Position numbers and translations under genes: made by a program. DNA of 64,000 bases, from assembly GCF_000632715.1 (NCBI RefSeq), contig NZ_BAWO01000001.1, positions 1-64,000 of the forward strand, written 5' to 3'. The notes under the pieces were generated by a model. That model made no database searches, had not been told where the DNA came from, and worked only from the letters and a program-made list of their open reading frames with translations. Positions 42,222 to 52,831 of the stretch are shown here, in pieces (the stretch's first letter is position 1; each line of letters starts with the position of its first letter). The stretch comes from Parageobacillus caldoxylosilyticus NBRC 107762 (GTDB taxonomy: Bacteria; Bacillota; Bacilli; Bacillales; Anoxybacillaceae).

Positions 42222-42821
42222 CTACAACAAATCGTCTTTTGCTAGCGCAACGAACGCCTTTGTCATATTGGTTTTCGTTATTCGTCCAATGACTTCGTAC
42301 CCTTTCTCTGTTTTCCGCACTACCGGCATGGCATCGATTTGCTTTTCGATCAGCCGTTCTGCTACTTCAATAAGCGGATCATCTTTATAGCAAACCGCTA
42401 TATTCGGCATTCTTGTCATAATGATATTGACTGGAATCGCCGTTAACTCCTGTTTACCGATGCTTGCACGCAGCAAGTCTTTCCGTGATAGTACACCGAC
42501 TAACAGCGATTCATCGTCAACGACAAACAAGGTGCCTACATCTTCGAGAAACATCGTCACAATCGCATCATATACGCTTACATTTTCATTGACAACCACC
42601 GGAATTGACTGGTAATCAGCAACCTTTATCTTTTTTATTTTATCAGCCAGCAGCTGCGATCCCGTTTTTCCTGTATAAAAATAGCCTACCCGAGGCCGCG
42701 CTTCCAAATAGCCGGCCATTGTTAAAATGGCCAAATCCGGACGCAATGTGGCCCTTGTTAAATTCAACTTCTCGGCAATGCTTTCGCCGGTAATCGGGCC
42801 ATGATCTTTCACAATTTGCAA
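42222..42821 (-). CDS. ccpN: Gluconeogenic repressor CcpN, 5' end apparently shifted
   Basis: The open frame from TTG gives 199 residues: most of a winged helix ([20 protein letters not shown]) and two CBS domains (about 58-118 and 125-190). CcpN represses gapB and pckA during glycolysis. The protein should begin about 13 residues earlier (length 212). The codons for IELNKRQEQI are present upstream in frame, and a very strong AAGGTGGTGA (42858-42867) is placed for that start, but the GTG at 42861-42859 is out of frame by one extra A. No standard start is available there, and the TTG used here lacks a ribosome-binding site. Either a frameshift, a sequencing error, or a start at ATC/CTG. Confidence 0.85.
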   Translation of the reverse strand: MQIVKDHGPITGESIAEKLNLTRATLRPDLAILTMAGYLEARPRVGYFYTGKTGSQLLADKIKKIKVADYQSIPVVVNENVSVYDAIVTMFLEDVGTLFVVDDESLLVGVLSRKDLLRASIGKQELTAIPVNIIMTRMPNIAVCYKDDPLIEVAERLIEKQIDAMPVVRKTEKGYEVIGRITKTNMTKAFVALAKDDLL

Positions 42822-42932
42822 AATTTGTTCTTGGCGTTTATTCAGTTCGATCGTTGCTCACCACCTTGCTTAAAAGCTATATAAGTTTAACTTGAAGATT
42901 AGACCTCTGATGATAAAAAAATTTGTCATAGA

Positions 42933-42968
42933 TTTTCGACTGTCACGCATTAGCGTGACAGTCGAAAA
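42933..42968. repeat. Perfect 16-bp hairpin upstream of ccpN
   Basis: TTTTCGACTGTCACGC and its exact complement around ATTA. No U-run follows the stem in either direction, so it is not a standard intrinsic terminator. It lies in the 190-bp gap between recO and ccpN. Confidence 0.7.
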
Positions 42969-43058
42969 ACATCGTGATCCTTTGATAAAAGGCAAGTTCT
43001 ATAATTTATTATACTATACTCCGTTTCTAAGGAGAAAATTTTGTATCTGGAAAGATAA

Positions 43059-43868
43059 CTAATGATCGCTTGTTTTTTCGTTGTTTTTATTGTGGTTTCC
43101 CATGTTTTGGCCAGATGAACTTATCTCTTTTAATTCATCGATTTGAGTTAAAAAACGTTTCGTTTTCAGCGATAATCCGGAATATTCATCATAATAGGAA
43201 GAAATGGCGGTACGGAGTTCTCGCTTCGTTTTTTCTTTTACAGAAATAGTTCCTAGCCTTGATACATCGATGTAATAAAACAAGCGCAACAGTCGGACAG
43301 CGGCTGCGGAAAGGGGAATGCGGTGCGGATCGGCAGACTCGCAGCGATGACAAAGAAAACCGGCTTCCTTCACTGAAAAAGAAAAATTCCCCTCCGTTCG
43401 ACTGCATATTGCACAACGATCTAATGTCGGGGGAATCCCCATCACCGATAACATTTTTACCTCATAAATACAAGTAAGAATCTCTAAATCTCGCCCTTCG
43501 TTCATATATTGTAATGTCTGCAGAAGCAGTTCAAATAAATATGGATTGCGTTTTTGCTCCTCGGTAATTTTATCTGTCAGCTCTACAATATAGGATGCAT
43601 ATGCTGCAGTGAAAATATCCTCGCGGATGGTACGCATCGAATCGATGATTTCTCCCTGATGCAGCACGCCAACCCCACGGCTTCTGCGGATTAAGTAATG
43701 GCCGTATGTAAACGGTTGTGTAACGGCAGAAAGGCGGCTGCTTGGCTTTTTCGCTCCCCGTGCCATTGCAGCCACCTTTCCCCATTCTCTCGTGAAGAAA
43801 GTAACGATTTTATTTGTTTCGCCATAATCAATGGTACGAATGACCACTGCTTCACATTTTTCAAACAA
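43059..43868 (-). CDS. recO: DNA repair protein RecO
   Basis: A 269-residue recombination mediator of the RecFOR pathway. N-terminal OB fold ([18 protein letters not shown]), then a helical domain with zinc pairs CAICS and CHRC near 150-185. I choose the TTG at 43868, just after GGTGGTGATACGA, because family members begin with this FEKCEA segment. An ATG at 43898 overlapping the yqzL stop is the alternative. Confidence 0.95.
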   Translation of the reverse strand: MFEKCEAVVIRTIDYGETNKIVTFFTREWGKVAAMARGAKKPSSRLSAVTQPFTYGHYLIRRSRGVGVLHQGEIIDSMRTIREDIFTAAYASYIVELTDKITEEQKRNPYLFELLLQTLQYMNEGRDLEILTCIYEVKMLSVMGIPPTLDRCAICSRTEGNFSFSVKEAGFLCHRCESADPHRIPLSAAAVRLLRLFYYIDVSRLGTISVKEKTKRELRTAISSYYDEYSGLSLKTKRFLTQIDELKEISSSGQNMGNHNKNNEKTSDH

Positions 43869-43897
43869 TCGTATCACCACCGATTTACGAACGCTCA

Positions 43898-44041
43898 TTA
43901 AAAAATGGGCTGATCAACTTCCTCCAGTTCCGCTTCTTGTTCATCGCCGCTAAGCTGTTGCTCTCTTTCCAGCTCTTTAAAAAGAAGATATGTGTCGATA
44001 TTGCCTGTTTGGCTAAATAATTTCCAAGTGAATTCAAGCAT
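43898..44041 (-). CDS. yqzL: YqzL small protein
   Basis: A 47-residue acidic protein beginning [19 protein letters not shown], identical in plan to the YqzL family that always lies between era and recO. GAGGTG is seven bases before the ATG. Function unknown; likely co-expressed with recO. Confidence 0.9.
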   Translation of the reverse strand: MLEFTWKLFSQTGNIDTYLLFKELEREQQLSGDEQEAELEEVDQPIF

Positions 44042-44138
44042 GGAACCACACCTCTTTCCGCCTGCAGCATTGCTTGTTTTTCCGTCTAATAATAGGTTGA
44101 CTCCAACAGAAATGTTTATGTTACATAAAATTTTCTAA

Positions 44139-45483
<1,345 letters not shown>

Positions 45484-45553
45484 TTATTTTACAAAAAATC
45501 TTTATAAATTTCATCTCTCGTCATGAAAATGTAACAGAAAAATTAGAATTTTC

Positions 45554-45913
45554 CTACTTATCTATCATATATGGCAGAAAGATGATGATTCCAATGGCCA
45601 CTGCAACGATGGCGGCGAACAAAACAGCGGCCGCCGCAATATCTTTTGCCGCTTTTGCCAACGGATGGAAGTCGGTTGTCACCAAATTGACAACACGCTC
45701 GATCGCCGTGTTGATAAGCTCTAACGTAATCACGCTCCCGACGGTCAGCAAAAGAATAAGCCATTCCCATTTAGAAATACGAACGACAGCAGCAGCAGCA
45801 ATGGCAACAACAGCTAGGGCGATATGAACGCGCAGATGCTCCTCTTCTTTAATTGCGGTCCTCATTCCTGCCCATGCGCAAGCAAACCGTTTTTTTTCCT
45901 TCTGCCAATTCAT
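45554..45913 (-). CDS. dgkA: Undecaprenol/diacylglycerol kinase
   Basis: A 119-residue membrane kinase with three helices. The family motif INTAIERVVNLVT and the N-terminal EEEHLRVH are present. Gram-positive members phosphorylate undecaprenol to recycle the wall lipid carrier. AAGGAG six bases before the ATG. Two bases after ybeY. Confidence 0.96.
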   Translation of the reverse strand: MNWQKEKKRFACAWAGMRTAIKEEEHLRVHIALAVVAIAAAAVVRISKWEWLILLLTVGSVITLELINTAIERVVNLVTTDFHPLAKAAKDIAAAAVLFAAIVAVAIGIIIFLPYMIDK

Positions 45914-45915
45914 AG

Positions 45916-46386
45916 CTATCTCCTTAATCCGAATTGCTTTAAAATCTCTTCTTGCTTAGAAAACATCGTTTTCTCTTCTTCCTCCGTTTGGTGATCGTAA
46001 CCTAACAGATGCAAAAAGCCGTGCACCGCCAAAAAACCGAGCTCGCGCATGAACGAATGCCCGTATTCTTCGGCCTGTTCTTTTGCCTTTGGAATAGAAA
46101 TAATAATGTCGCCAAGCAATGGCGGAATATCGGCGCCGATAATTTCAATCTCTCCTTCTCCTTTTTCCTCAAGCGCGAAGGAAATCACATCGGTTGGCTG
46201 GTCTTTTCCACGGTAGTCGCGGTTGATGATGCGGATTCGTTCATTGTCGACAAAGGAAACGCTCACTTCTGCCCCTTGAGGGACGCCTTCAATTTCCGCC
46301 GCATGGTTTAGCAACCGCTCGATCATCATTATTTGTTCTTCTGTAACTTCATTCGTTTCGTCGATAAAATCGATGTGAAGAATCAT
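45916..46386 (-). CDS. ybeY: Endoribonuclease YbeY
   Basis: A 156-residue metallo-RNase for rRNA maturation. Zinc motif HGFLHLLGYDH, with RGKDQPTDVISFAL earlier. AGGTG eight bases before the ATG; overlaps pgpH by four bases. Confidence 0.97.
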   Translation of the reverse strand: MILHIDFIDETNEVTEEQIMMIERLLNHAAEIEGVPQGAEVSVSFVDNERIRIINRDYRGKDQPTDVISFALEEKGEGEIEIIGADIPPLLGDIIISIPKAKEQAEEYGHSFMRELGFLAVHGFLHLLGYDHQTEEEEKTMFSKQEEILKQFGLRR

Positions 46387-48488
46387 GCGTGTTTCACCTT
46401 TTCCTTTCTTATCTCTGGATATTCAATGCGCGAATGAAATACACCATTTAGCGTCTCACAAAACGAACGGGCGACAATTTCTAATTCTTTTAACGTAATA
46501 TCACATTCGTTCAATTGGTTGTCTTGCAAACGGTCAGCAATAATGGCGCGCACAATTTTTTCGATTTTTTCCTGGGACGGGCTAGAAAGCGAGCGCACTG
46601 CCGCCTCCACGCTATCCGCAATGCTAACAATCGCCGCTTCCTTCGTTTGCGGCTTCGGCCCCGGATAGCGGAATTCTTCCTCCAGTACAAAGCCCGTTTG
46701 TTCCAGAGCTTTATGATAAAAATATTTTAACAAAGTTGTACCGTGATGTTGTTCGGCAATGTCAATAATTTCCTTTGGCATGCGGTGTTTTTTTAATATT
46801 GCCACTCCATCTGCTACATGAGCAAGAATAATATTTTTGCTTAACTGCGGCGATAAATGATCGTGCGGATTCCCGCTGATTTGATTCTCGATAAAATAGC
46901 GCGGCCGTTTCGTTTTTCCGATGTCATGGTAATAGCAGGCGACACGCGCCAGCAGACCGTTCGCACCAATCGCTTCGCACGCAGCTTCGGCCAAATTGGC
47001 GACCATAATGCTATGATGGTACGTTCCCGGCGCTTCGATTAAAATTTTGCGAAGCAGCGGGTGATTCGGGTTAGACAGTTCAATTAGTCTGATCGATGAT
47101 AAAATCCCGAATGCCGCCTCCAACATTGGCAATAGCCCGATCGTCAAAATGGCGGAAAAAATGCCGGAAGCAAGCGCCATTAGCAGGAACATTCCAATTT
47201 CCGAAAGCGAATAATGACCGTTTTTTAGCAAGATCATGGCCAGTATCAATACCATATTAATAAAAGCAACAAATAATCCAGCCTGCCAAATTTTTGCCTT
47301 GCGCAGCTGTTGATGCAAAAAGAAGCTGCCTGCCAAACCGCTTGTCAGCAAATAAATCGCTAACGAAACTTGTACCGTGCCGTTTGCGCCTATTTCCTCA
47401 TTAAACATCAAACTTCCGCATACAGCGCAAAGAATTGCCGTCATGATCGCTATTCGTTCCCCAAGCAAAATGCGCACCAGCATGGTGCCGAAAGCAATCG
47501 GCACCAGATAGCCGGTGGAAACAGTATCTCCTTGCGGCAAGAGGCGGACAAGCTCCATTATCAGCATAGTGATGGTAAATATCGTTGTAAATAGAAATAA
47601 ATCCGTGTTGGTCCGTTCGCGTCCAAAGTAATAAACAAGCGGAGAAAGCAATAATAGCACAAGCATGGAAAGGCCGATCAACGGATGGAAAGAATGGTCG
47701 TTTTGCAATAAGCCGGCAAGCTGCAGCTGGTGATAAATTTCATTCGTAATAAACTGTCCTTCCTCTACGATCACTTGTCCCTGCAAAATTTTTACCGGCT
47801 TAACCTCATCCATTACCTGTCTCCGCTTTTCTTCCGTAGCCGCCCGGTCATAAACCACGTTTGGAATGACAGCCTGTTTTGTAAGCTTTATAACGATTTC
47901 TTTTAATGACGGCGAAAGCATCGCATACTTCAATTCATCTGCTGCTTTCTCTCTTGCCCTATCTAATTCCTCCTGCGTAATTCGTTCCCTCATAATCAAA
48001 TGGACGGCCGTTACCGCTGCTTCTTTCGCAGTTTTTATATCTTCTGGAGCCGCATGAAGCAGCGCTTCCCACTCGTTGGCCGACAAATAAGAAAACCATT
48101 CCGGCGGCAGCCGCTCCTGCAGCGCGCCGACCATGTCCGTCTCCACTTCGTTTTCCCTTTTTGCTTGTTCCTGTATGTCCACAATGGCTGTAAATAAGGA
48201 CGAAATTAAATCGACACGGTTTTCCGCATACTCTTTTTTTAATGTATAAATATCAGCCACTTTATTGGCCGCTTCTTCTTTCAGCCGTTCGGTCGCCTCC
48301 TTATCTTCGATCGTAATCGGCGACCGGATTGTTTCTTTCGCGACGTCAAACAGGCGCAGCTCATATTGGCGCGGCTTTACATGCCAGTAAAGGACGGAAA
48401 ACAGCATTAGCCCTAAAAACAAAAACAAAAGATAGCGGACAAAACGAACACGGCTCGTATGCTTTAGAAAAAAGCGAATCCTTTCCAA
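46383..48488 (-). CDS. pgpH: Cyclic-di-AMP phosphodiesterase PgpH (7TM-HD)
   Basis: A 701-residue membrane phosphodiesterase. N-terminal anchor, extracellular 7TMR-HDED domain (about 40-275), seven membrane segments, then an HD domain with HHS, YYHDIGKTKRP and EQHHGTTL that hydrolyses c-di-AMP. The TTG at 48488 has AGGGG seven bases upstream; a GTG five codons earlier has none. Downstream genes ybeY and dgkA overlap or abut. Confidence 0.96.
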   Translation of the reverse strand: MERIRFFLKHTSRVRFVRYLLFLFLGLMLFSVLYWHVKPRQYELRLFDVAKETIRSPITIEDKEATERLKEEAANKVADIYTLKKEYAENRVDLISSLFTAIVDIQEQAKRENEVETDMVGALQERLPPEWFSYLSANEWEALLHAAPEDIKTAKEAAVTAVHLIMRERITQEELDRAREKAADELKYAMLSPSLKEIVIKLTKQAVIPNVVYDRAATEEKRRQVMDEVKPVKILQGQVIVEEGQFITNEIYHQLQLAGLLQNDHSFHPLIGLSMLVLLLLSPLVYYFGRERTNTDLFLFTTIFTITMLIMELVRLLPQGDTVSTGYLVPIAFGTMLVRILLGERIAIMTAILCAVCGSLMFNEEIGANGTVQVSLAIYLLTSGLAGSFFLHQQLRKAKIWQAGLFVAFINMVLILAMILLKNGHYSLSEIGMFLLMALASGIFSAILTIGLLPMLEAAFGILSSIRLIELSNPNHPLLRKILIEAPGTYHHSIMVANLAEAACEAIGANGLLARVACYYHDIGKTKRPRYFIENQISGNPHDHLSPQLSKNIILAHVADGVAILKKHRMPKEIIDIAEQHHGTTLLKYFYHKALEQTGFVLEEEFRYPGPKPQTKEAAIVSIADSVEAAVRSLSSPSQEKIEKIVRAIIADRLQDNQLNECDITLKELEIVARSFCETLNGVFHSRIEYPEIRKEKVKHA

Positions 48489-48510
48489 CGGTTTTCCCCT
48501 CACTTTAAAG

Positions 48511-48540
48511 AAAAGACCCTGCGGGAAACGGGTCTTTTTT
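48511..48540. terminator. Terminator of phoH
   Basis: AAAAGACCC/GGGTCTTTT stem, 10-base loop, T-run on either strand. It separates the phoH transcript from pgpH. Confidence 0.75.
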
Positions 48541-48543
48541 TAT

Positions 48544-49506
48544 CTATAAACCTGCCTGATTATACGCTTCAATAATTTTCGCCACGAGCGGGTGGCGCAC
48601 TACATCTGATTGCTCGAGAAAAACAAATGAAACACCGCTGATGGTAGCCAATATTTCTTTAGCTACGGCAAGGCCTGATTTGACTCCCTTTGGCAAGTCC
48701 ACTTGTGAAATATCGCCGGTAATGACCATTTTTGAACCAAATCCTAGCCTCGTTAGAAACATTTTCATCTGAGCCGGCGTTGTGTTTTGCGCTTCATCTA
48801 AAATGACAAAAGCATCTTCTAACGTTCTCCCGCGCATGTAAGCGAGCGGAGCAATTTCGATCGTTCCGCGCTCGATAAGGCGCTGCGTATGGTCTACCCC
48901 CAACACATCGTGCAGCGCATCGTAAAGCGGGCGTAAATACGGATCTACTTTTTCTTTTAAATCTCCCGGTAAAAACCCTAAACTTTCTCCCGCCTCCACC
49001 GCCGGACGAGTCAAAATAATGCGCTTCACTTGGCCGTTTTTTAGCGCCCGAACAGCCATGACTACCGCCAAGTACGTTTTCCCGGTTCCAGCTGGACCGA
49101 TACCGAAAACCAGATCATGCTGCTTAATGGCGGTTACATAATGCCGCTGTCCTAGCGTTTTGACACGAATCGGTTTTCCTTTTGCATTTTTCGTTATTTC
49201 TTCCTCATATAAACTGACCAAATAGTCGAGTGCTCCCTTTTTCGCTAACTGTATCGCATACATCACGTCCCGCTCGCTAATCGTAATTCCCTTGCGGATG
49301 ATGATCAATAAGTGGCGCAGCAAGTCATCCACAAGCTGTACTTGCTCGGGGGTACCGGAAACACTCACTGTTTCCCCTCTTGTTACAATGGAAACCCCCA
49401 ATTCCTCTTCCAATCGTTTGAGATGGGCATCATGAATGCCGAACAAGGCAATGGCTTCGTTTGCGTTTTCTAATTGCTGACTGATCGTTACAAACTCCTC
49501 TAACAT
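48544..49506 (-). CDS. phoH: PhoH family ATPase
   Basis: A 320-residue ATPase with an N-terminal KH-like part and Walker A GPAGTGKTYLA, Walker B AFVILDEAQNT and the PhoH tail GDISQVDLP. Often found with ybeY; RNA-related role suspected. The ATG at 49506, seven bases after AAGGAG, is chosen over a TTG two codons earlier. It begins two bases after the yqfD stop. Confidence 0.95.
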   Translation of the reverse strand: MLEEFVTISQQLENANEAIALFGIHDAHLKRLEEELGVSIVTRGETVSVSGTPEQVQLVDDLLRHLLIIIRKGITISERDVMYAIQLAKKGALDYLVSLYEEEITKNAKGKPIRVKTLGQRHYVTAIKQHDLVFGIGPAGTGKTYLAVVMAVRALKNGQVKRIILTRPAVEAGESLGFLPGDLKEKVDPYLRPLYDALHDVLGVDHTQRLIERGTIEIAPLAYMRGRTLEDAFVILDEAQNTTPAQMKMFLTRLGFGSKMVITGDISQVDLPKGVKSGLAVAKEILATISGVSFVFLEQSDVVRHPLVAKIIEAYNQAGL

Positions 49507-49508
49507 TC

Positions 49509-50696
49509 TCAATCTCCTTGAACGATAGGTTGTGGTATTGCGATATTTTCAATCACTTGATAATGCAATTCTACCACTACTTTACCATTCTCTTTCGTCT
49601 GATGCAAAACTTTTTCGCCTTTTATGGAAGCATCATCAGGCAGTTTCTCTTTTAATTCCTCGCGGGCAAGTTCCTTTGCCTTTGCAAACGCTTCTTCCCA
49701 CGTATAGCTCCGCTTTACTTCTGCTGTTTCCCGGAAAATGACGCGCTCATAATATAAGGGCAAGTCCCATTTCCAAAAACGAAACGGCCTTTTTTGTACA
49801 TTGATTTCATAATTGGTAAACTTCGGCTTTTCCCATCCCCAAACTGGAAGAGAAATATTTCCTATTTTTATATAATGTTTTTCCATATATTTTCCTGTCA
49901 AGACGCGAAAAGTGGCATCAAGCGGCAGGACAACGGTAGACTTGTACCATGTTTCGCCAAAAATTTTTCCCTTTGCCGGCACTAATTTTGTTTGCCCTTC
50001 TTTCCCGATAATTCCAGACACGAGCAGCTGCCCCTTTGTAACATGGTCATGAACGGAAACAAGCGGCTGTCCTTCTTCAACAAACATATCAGTAATAATC
50101 GCCTTCTTTTTCGCCACTAAATGCTGCGCCCCTATTTTTTTCGGCTCTTCAGGCTGTTCTTTTTCCACCACCCGAAAATAAAGCGTTGTCCCTTCCCATT
50201 CTACACCAACCCATGTAATCGCATCGATGCGATCTGTCAATTTCTTTTGAATCGTTTCCGGATCATCAACGAGAAATTGAAACGCTCCTTTTTCTATCCC
50301 CATTCTTTTTAATTCTTTCCAAATCCGGTATTCCGTCTCCGGCTTTGCCCCTTTGATTTCAATCCCCCATATCATGTTGGAAAGTAAAAAAACAATAACG
50401 AAAAATAAACATATTCCGAGCAAAAACCCGGTGTTCGACAACGCTTTTTTGCAGAAAAAAGGAAACCCTGTTTTTCCGACAAAATAAAGCTTGCACTCGC
50501 TTCTGCGGGCGACGATGCGCAACCGCTTCACATCGCTTAACTTAATAAAAAACGTCACAATATGGTCGCTATGCTTTTTCACATTCCAAATGACAATATC
50601 GTTGCGCACACACGCGTTCAGCAAACGTTCCACACCTTTTCCTTGTGCTTTCACCCTTACGCTGCCAATCAGTATGTTCATCCATTGATTTTTCAT
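49509..50696 (-). CDS. yqfD: Sporulation protein YqfD
   Basis: A 395-residue protein with one membrane helix (about 92-112) and a long extracytoplasmic region, matching YqfD, which B. subtilis makes in the mother cell under sigma-E and needs for full sporulation. GAGG before the ATG. Second gene of yqfC-yqfD-phoH. Confidence 0.94.
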   Translation of the reverse strand: MKNQWMNILIGSVRVKAQGKGVERLLNACVRNDIVIWNVKKHSDHIVTFFIKLSDVKRLRIVARRSECKLYFVGKTGFPFFCKKALSNTGFLLGICLFFVIVFLLSNMIWGIEIKGAKPETEYRIWKELKRMGIEKGAFQFLVDDPETIQKKLTDRIDAITWVGVEWEGTTLYFRVVEKEQPEEPKKIGAQHLVAKKKAIITDMFVEEGQPLVSVHDHVTKGQLLVSGIIGKEGQTKLVPAKGKIFGETWYKSTVVLPLDATFRVLTGKYMEKHYIKIGNISLPVWGWEKPKFTNYEINVQKRPFRFWKWDLPLYYERVIFRETAEVKRSYTWEEAFAKAKELAREELKEKLPDDASIKGEKVLHQTKENGKVVVELHYQVIENIAIPQPIVQGD

Positions 50697-50717
50697 CGTA
50701 TTTCCTCCCGTGAATGG

Positions 50718-51002
50718 TTATTCATCTATATAAATCACTTGGTTGATTTTCCCTTCCAACAAAATTTCTTCTGGCAAAATCGTTTTGATGACAAACTTTT
50801 CGCCGCGAACAAGCAGCTGCCCTTGCTTCAAAAGAAGGCGCAGTTCTTTATCGCTAAACGTCAACAGCCCTCGGTGATTTTCAATATAAATATGTATTTG
50901 CCCAACCATCGTAATGCGGGGAAGGTCCATCACAATGTCAGCGGGAAGCTCCAGTTTATCGGTAATCCATCTTTTCATCTTCTGGCGCCACTTTTTCACC
51001 AT
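50718..51002 (-). CDS. yqfC: Sporulation protein YqfC
   Basis: A 94-residue YabP/YqfC-type protein, beta-rich, with the conserved LPRITMVGQIHIYIENHRG and an acidic end. GGGGG nine bases before the ATG. That ribosome-binding site lies in one arm of a hairpin (51010-51049), and a CATACAT inside the hairpin could be a sigma-E -10. Confidence 0.93.
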   Translation of the reverse strand: MVKKWRQKMKRWITDKLELPADIVMDLPRITMVGQIHIYIENHRGLLTFSDKELRLLLKQGQLLVRGEKFVIKTILPEEILLEGKINQVIYIDE

Positions 51003-51009
51003 AAAAAAG

Positions 51010-51049
51010 AACCCCCTTTCATCTCATATGTATGAGAAGAAAAGGGGTT
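51010..51049 (-). promoter_or_regulatory. Hairpin over the yqfC ribosome-binding site with possible sigma-E promoter
   Basis: On the minus strand AACCCC-TTTTC and CTCAT pair with ATGAG and GAAAGGGGGTT; CTTTTTT follows, then the yqfC ATG. CATACAT (51028-51034) with TGCTATA 14 bp upstream (51049-51055) resembles a sigma-E promoter. If used, the transcript would start inside the hairpin and keep only its right arm. Confidence 0.45.
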
Positions 51050-51066
51050 ATAGCACCTGTTTTGCA

Positions 51067-51103
51067 AAAACAAAGGGCGCCCGTCTACACGGAGCACCCT
51101 GTT
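51067..51103 (-). terminator. Terminator of yqeY
   Basis: Stem AGGGTGCTCCGT/ACGGGCGCCCT with G-U pairs, followed by TTGTTTTTG. Confidence 0.7.
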
Positions 51104-51558
51104 CATCGTGATTGTGAAAGTTGTTGTTGGACAAGTTTATTGACGAGAGAGCCATCCGCTTTTCCTTTTACTTTCGGCATGATCGCTCCCATCACTTTCC
51201 CCATATCCGCTTTCGAGGAAGCTCCTACTTCGGCAATCGTCTGTTTGACAATTTCCAAGAGCTCTTCCTCTGTGAGTGGTTTTGGCATATATGATTGAAC
51301 AATTTCCAATTCTACCTTTGTTTTTTCGACAAGGTCAGCACGGCCTGCGTTTTCGAATTCCTGGAGGGAGTCTTTACGCTGCTTTAATTCTCGAGAAAGA
51401 ACGGTTAGCTCTTCGTCTTCCGATAATTCGCTTTTCCCTAGTTTAATCGCTTCGTTTTGCAACGCCGCTTTCAACATGCGAAGAACGGAGAGTTTTTCTT
51501 TTTCTCTGCTTTTCATCGCCTGCTTCATGTCGTCATTTAAACGATCGAGAAGACTCAT
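51103..51558 (-). CDS. yqeY: YqeY, GatB/YqeY-domain protein
   Basis: A 151-residue helical protein related to the tail of GatB, which positions tRNA in the amidotransferase. [18 protein letters not shown]-type segment and [17 protein letters not shown] are characteristic. Follows rpsU by 14 bp, the conserved rpsU-yqeY pair. Confidence 0.95.
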   Translation of the reverse strand: MSLLDRLNDDMKQAMKSREKEKLSVLRMLKAALQNEAIKLGKSELSEDEELTVLSRELKQRKDSLQEFENAGRADLVEKTKVELEIVQSYMPKPLTEEELLEIVKQTIAEVGASSKADMGKVMGAIMPKVKGKADGSLVNKLVQQQLSQSR

Positions 51559-51572
51559 ATATACACCCTCTT

Positions 51573-51746
51573 TTAATGCTTGCGCTTTCTAGCCGCTTCA
51601 GATTTTTTCTTCCGTCTGACGCTTGGCTTTTCATAAAATTCGCGCTTTCTTACTTCTTGCAGTGTACCCGTTTTGGAAACGGCACGTTTGAAGCGACGAA
51701 GAGCGTCGTCAATAGATTCGTTTTTTCGAACGATGGTTTTTGACAT
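51573..51746 (-). CDS. rpsU: 30S ribosomal protein S21
   Basis: A 57-residue basic protein ([21 protein letters not shown]...), ending RKRKH. GGAGGGAAG before the ATG at 51746. Promoter at 51807-51836. Confidence 0.98.
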   Translation of the reverse strand: MSKTIVRKNESIDDALRRFKRAVSKTGTLQEVRKREFYEKPSVRRKKKSEAARKRKH

Positions 51747-51806
51747 CCTGCTTCCCTCCCTCCGAGCAACAACCATTACATTTTGTTACTATGCGTGTAC
51801 TTGTCA

Positions 51807-51836
51807 ATTATAATACATGCTTGCGCCAAAGGTCAA
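51807..51836 (-). promoter_or_regulatory. SigA-type promoter for rpsU-yqeY
   Basis: On the minus strand TTGACC (51831-51836), 18 bp, TATAAT (51807-51812). Confidence 0.65.
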
Positions 51837-51898
51837 TAAAAAACTGTCATTGTTCACCTTCCTTGCCCATACAAATAGGATGAAAGGGGGAAGGACAA

Positions 51899-52831
51899 GT
51901 GGTGCAATTGCTCATCTGGTTTTCGGTTTATACTGGCATTTTTCTTCTTGGCATGTTTATGATGAAAGCAGGATTTTACACTTTATCTGGACACCGTCTA
52001 AAACACTGGCTATTACGCTTTACAGGCACCCCATGGCAAGGATTTCTCACCGGAACGGTGACGACTGCCCTTATGCAAAGCAGCTCTGCCGTCATGGTAA
52101 TTACAGTTGGGCTCGTCTCCACCGGCTATCTTACATTCCGGCAATCGATCGGCATTATTTTAGGAAGCAATATCGGCTCTACCATCACGACAGAAATCAT
52201 GACACTCCATGTTGGCGACAACGTCATTCCATTGCTTTTCGTTGGCGCGATTCTCGTCTTTTTTGGGCGTTACCGTCCTGCCTATAGCATCGGAATGATT
52301 ATGGTCGGGCTCGCTTCTTTATTTTTTGCCATGAACGGGTTTAGCCAATTGTCAAAACCGTTGGCCGCTTATCCGATCATTGACGAGTGGCTGAAAAAAA
52401 CGAACAATTCCCCGCTTGCCGGAATCATGATCGGCATTATTTTTACAGCCATTATTCATTCGAGTGCGGCAATGATCGGCATCGCCATGGGGTTTTTGAA
52501 TGAACATCTATTAACATTGCCAGCCGGCATCGCCATTTTGCTTGGCGCGAATATCGGCACATGTATAACCGGCCTCCTTGCCAGCATCGGTTCCGCATAT
52601 GAAGCAAAATTAACGGCGTATACTCATTTATGGTTTAATGTCATCGGCGTGATCATCTTTTATTTTTTTATTGACCCGCTCGCTTTCGTTGCTGGCAAGC
52701 TAAGCAATTCCCCGGATGTGCAGCTGGCTCATGTCAGTGTCCTGTTTAACGTTATTTGTTCGTTGGCGGCGCTGCCATTTGTCCGCTGGATCGAAGCGGC
52801 TATATTATTTTTCCACGGCCGGCGTTTTTAA
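51899..52831 (+). CDS. yqeW: Na/Pi-cotransporter II-related protein YqeW
   Basis: A 310-residue membrane protein with the two inverted QSSS-type repeats of the NptA/PNaS family: [12 protein letters not shown] and [12 protein letters not shown], each with a following GANIGT/GSNIGS turn. It lacks the C-terminal PhoU domain of longer members, like YqeW. Start GTG with GGGGGAAGG. A possible low-affinity phosphate transporter; no Pho box upstream. Confidence 0.88.
   Translation: MVQLLIWFSVYTGIFLLGMFMMKAGFYTLSGHRLKHWLLRFTGTPWQGFLTGTVTTALMQSSSAVMVITVGLVSTGYLTFRQSIGIILGSNIGSTITTEIMTLHVGDNVIPLLFVGAILVFFGRYRPAYSIGMIMVGLASLFFAMNGFSQLSKPLAAYPIIDEWLKKTNNSPLAGIMIGIIFTAIIHSSAAMIGIAMGFLNEHLLTLPAGIAILLGANIGTCITGLLASIGSAYEAKLTAYTHLWFNVIGVIIFYFFIDPLAFVAGKLSNSPDVQLAHVSVLFNVICSLAALPFVRWIEAAILFFHGRRF

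Noticed and set aside
51840-51898. Pho box upstream of yqeW
   Set aside because: No TTAACA-like repeats at 11-bp steps, although the product is a possible phosphate transporter.
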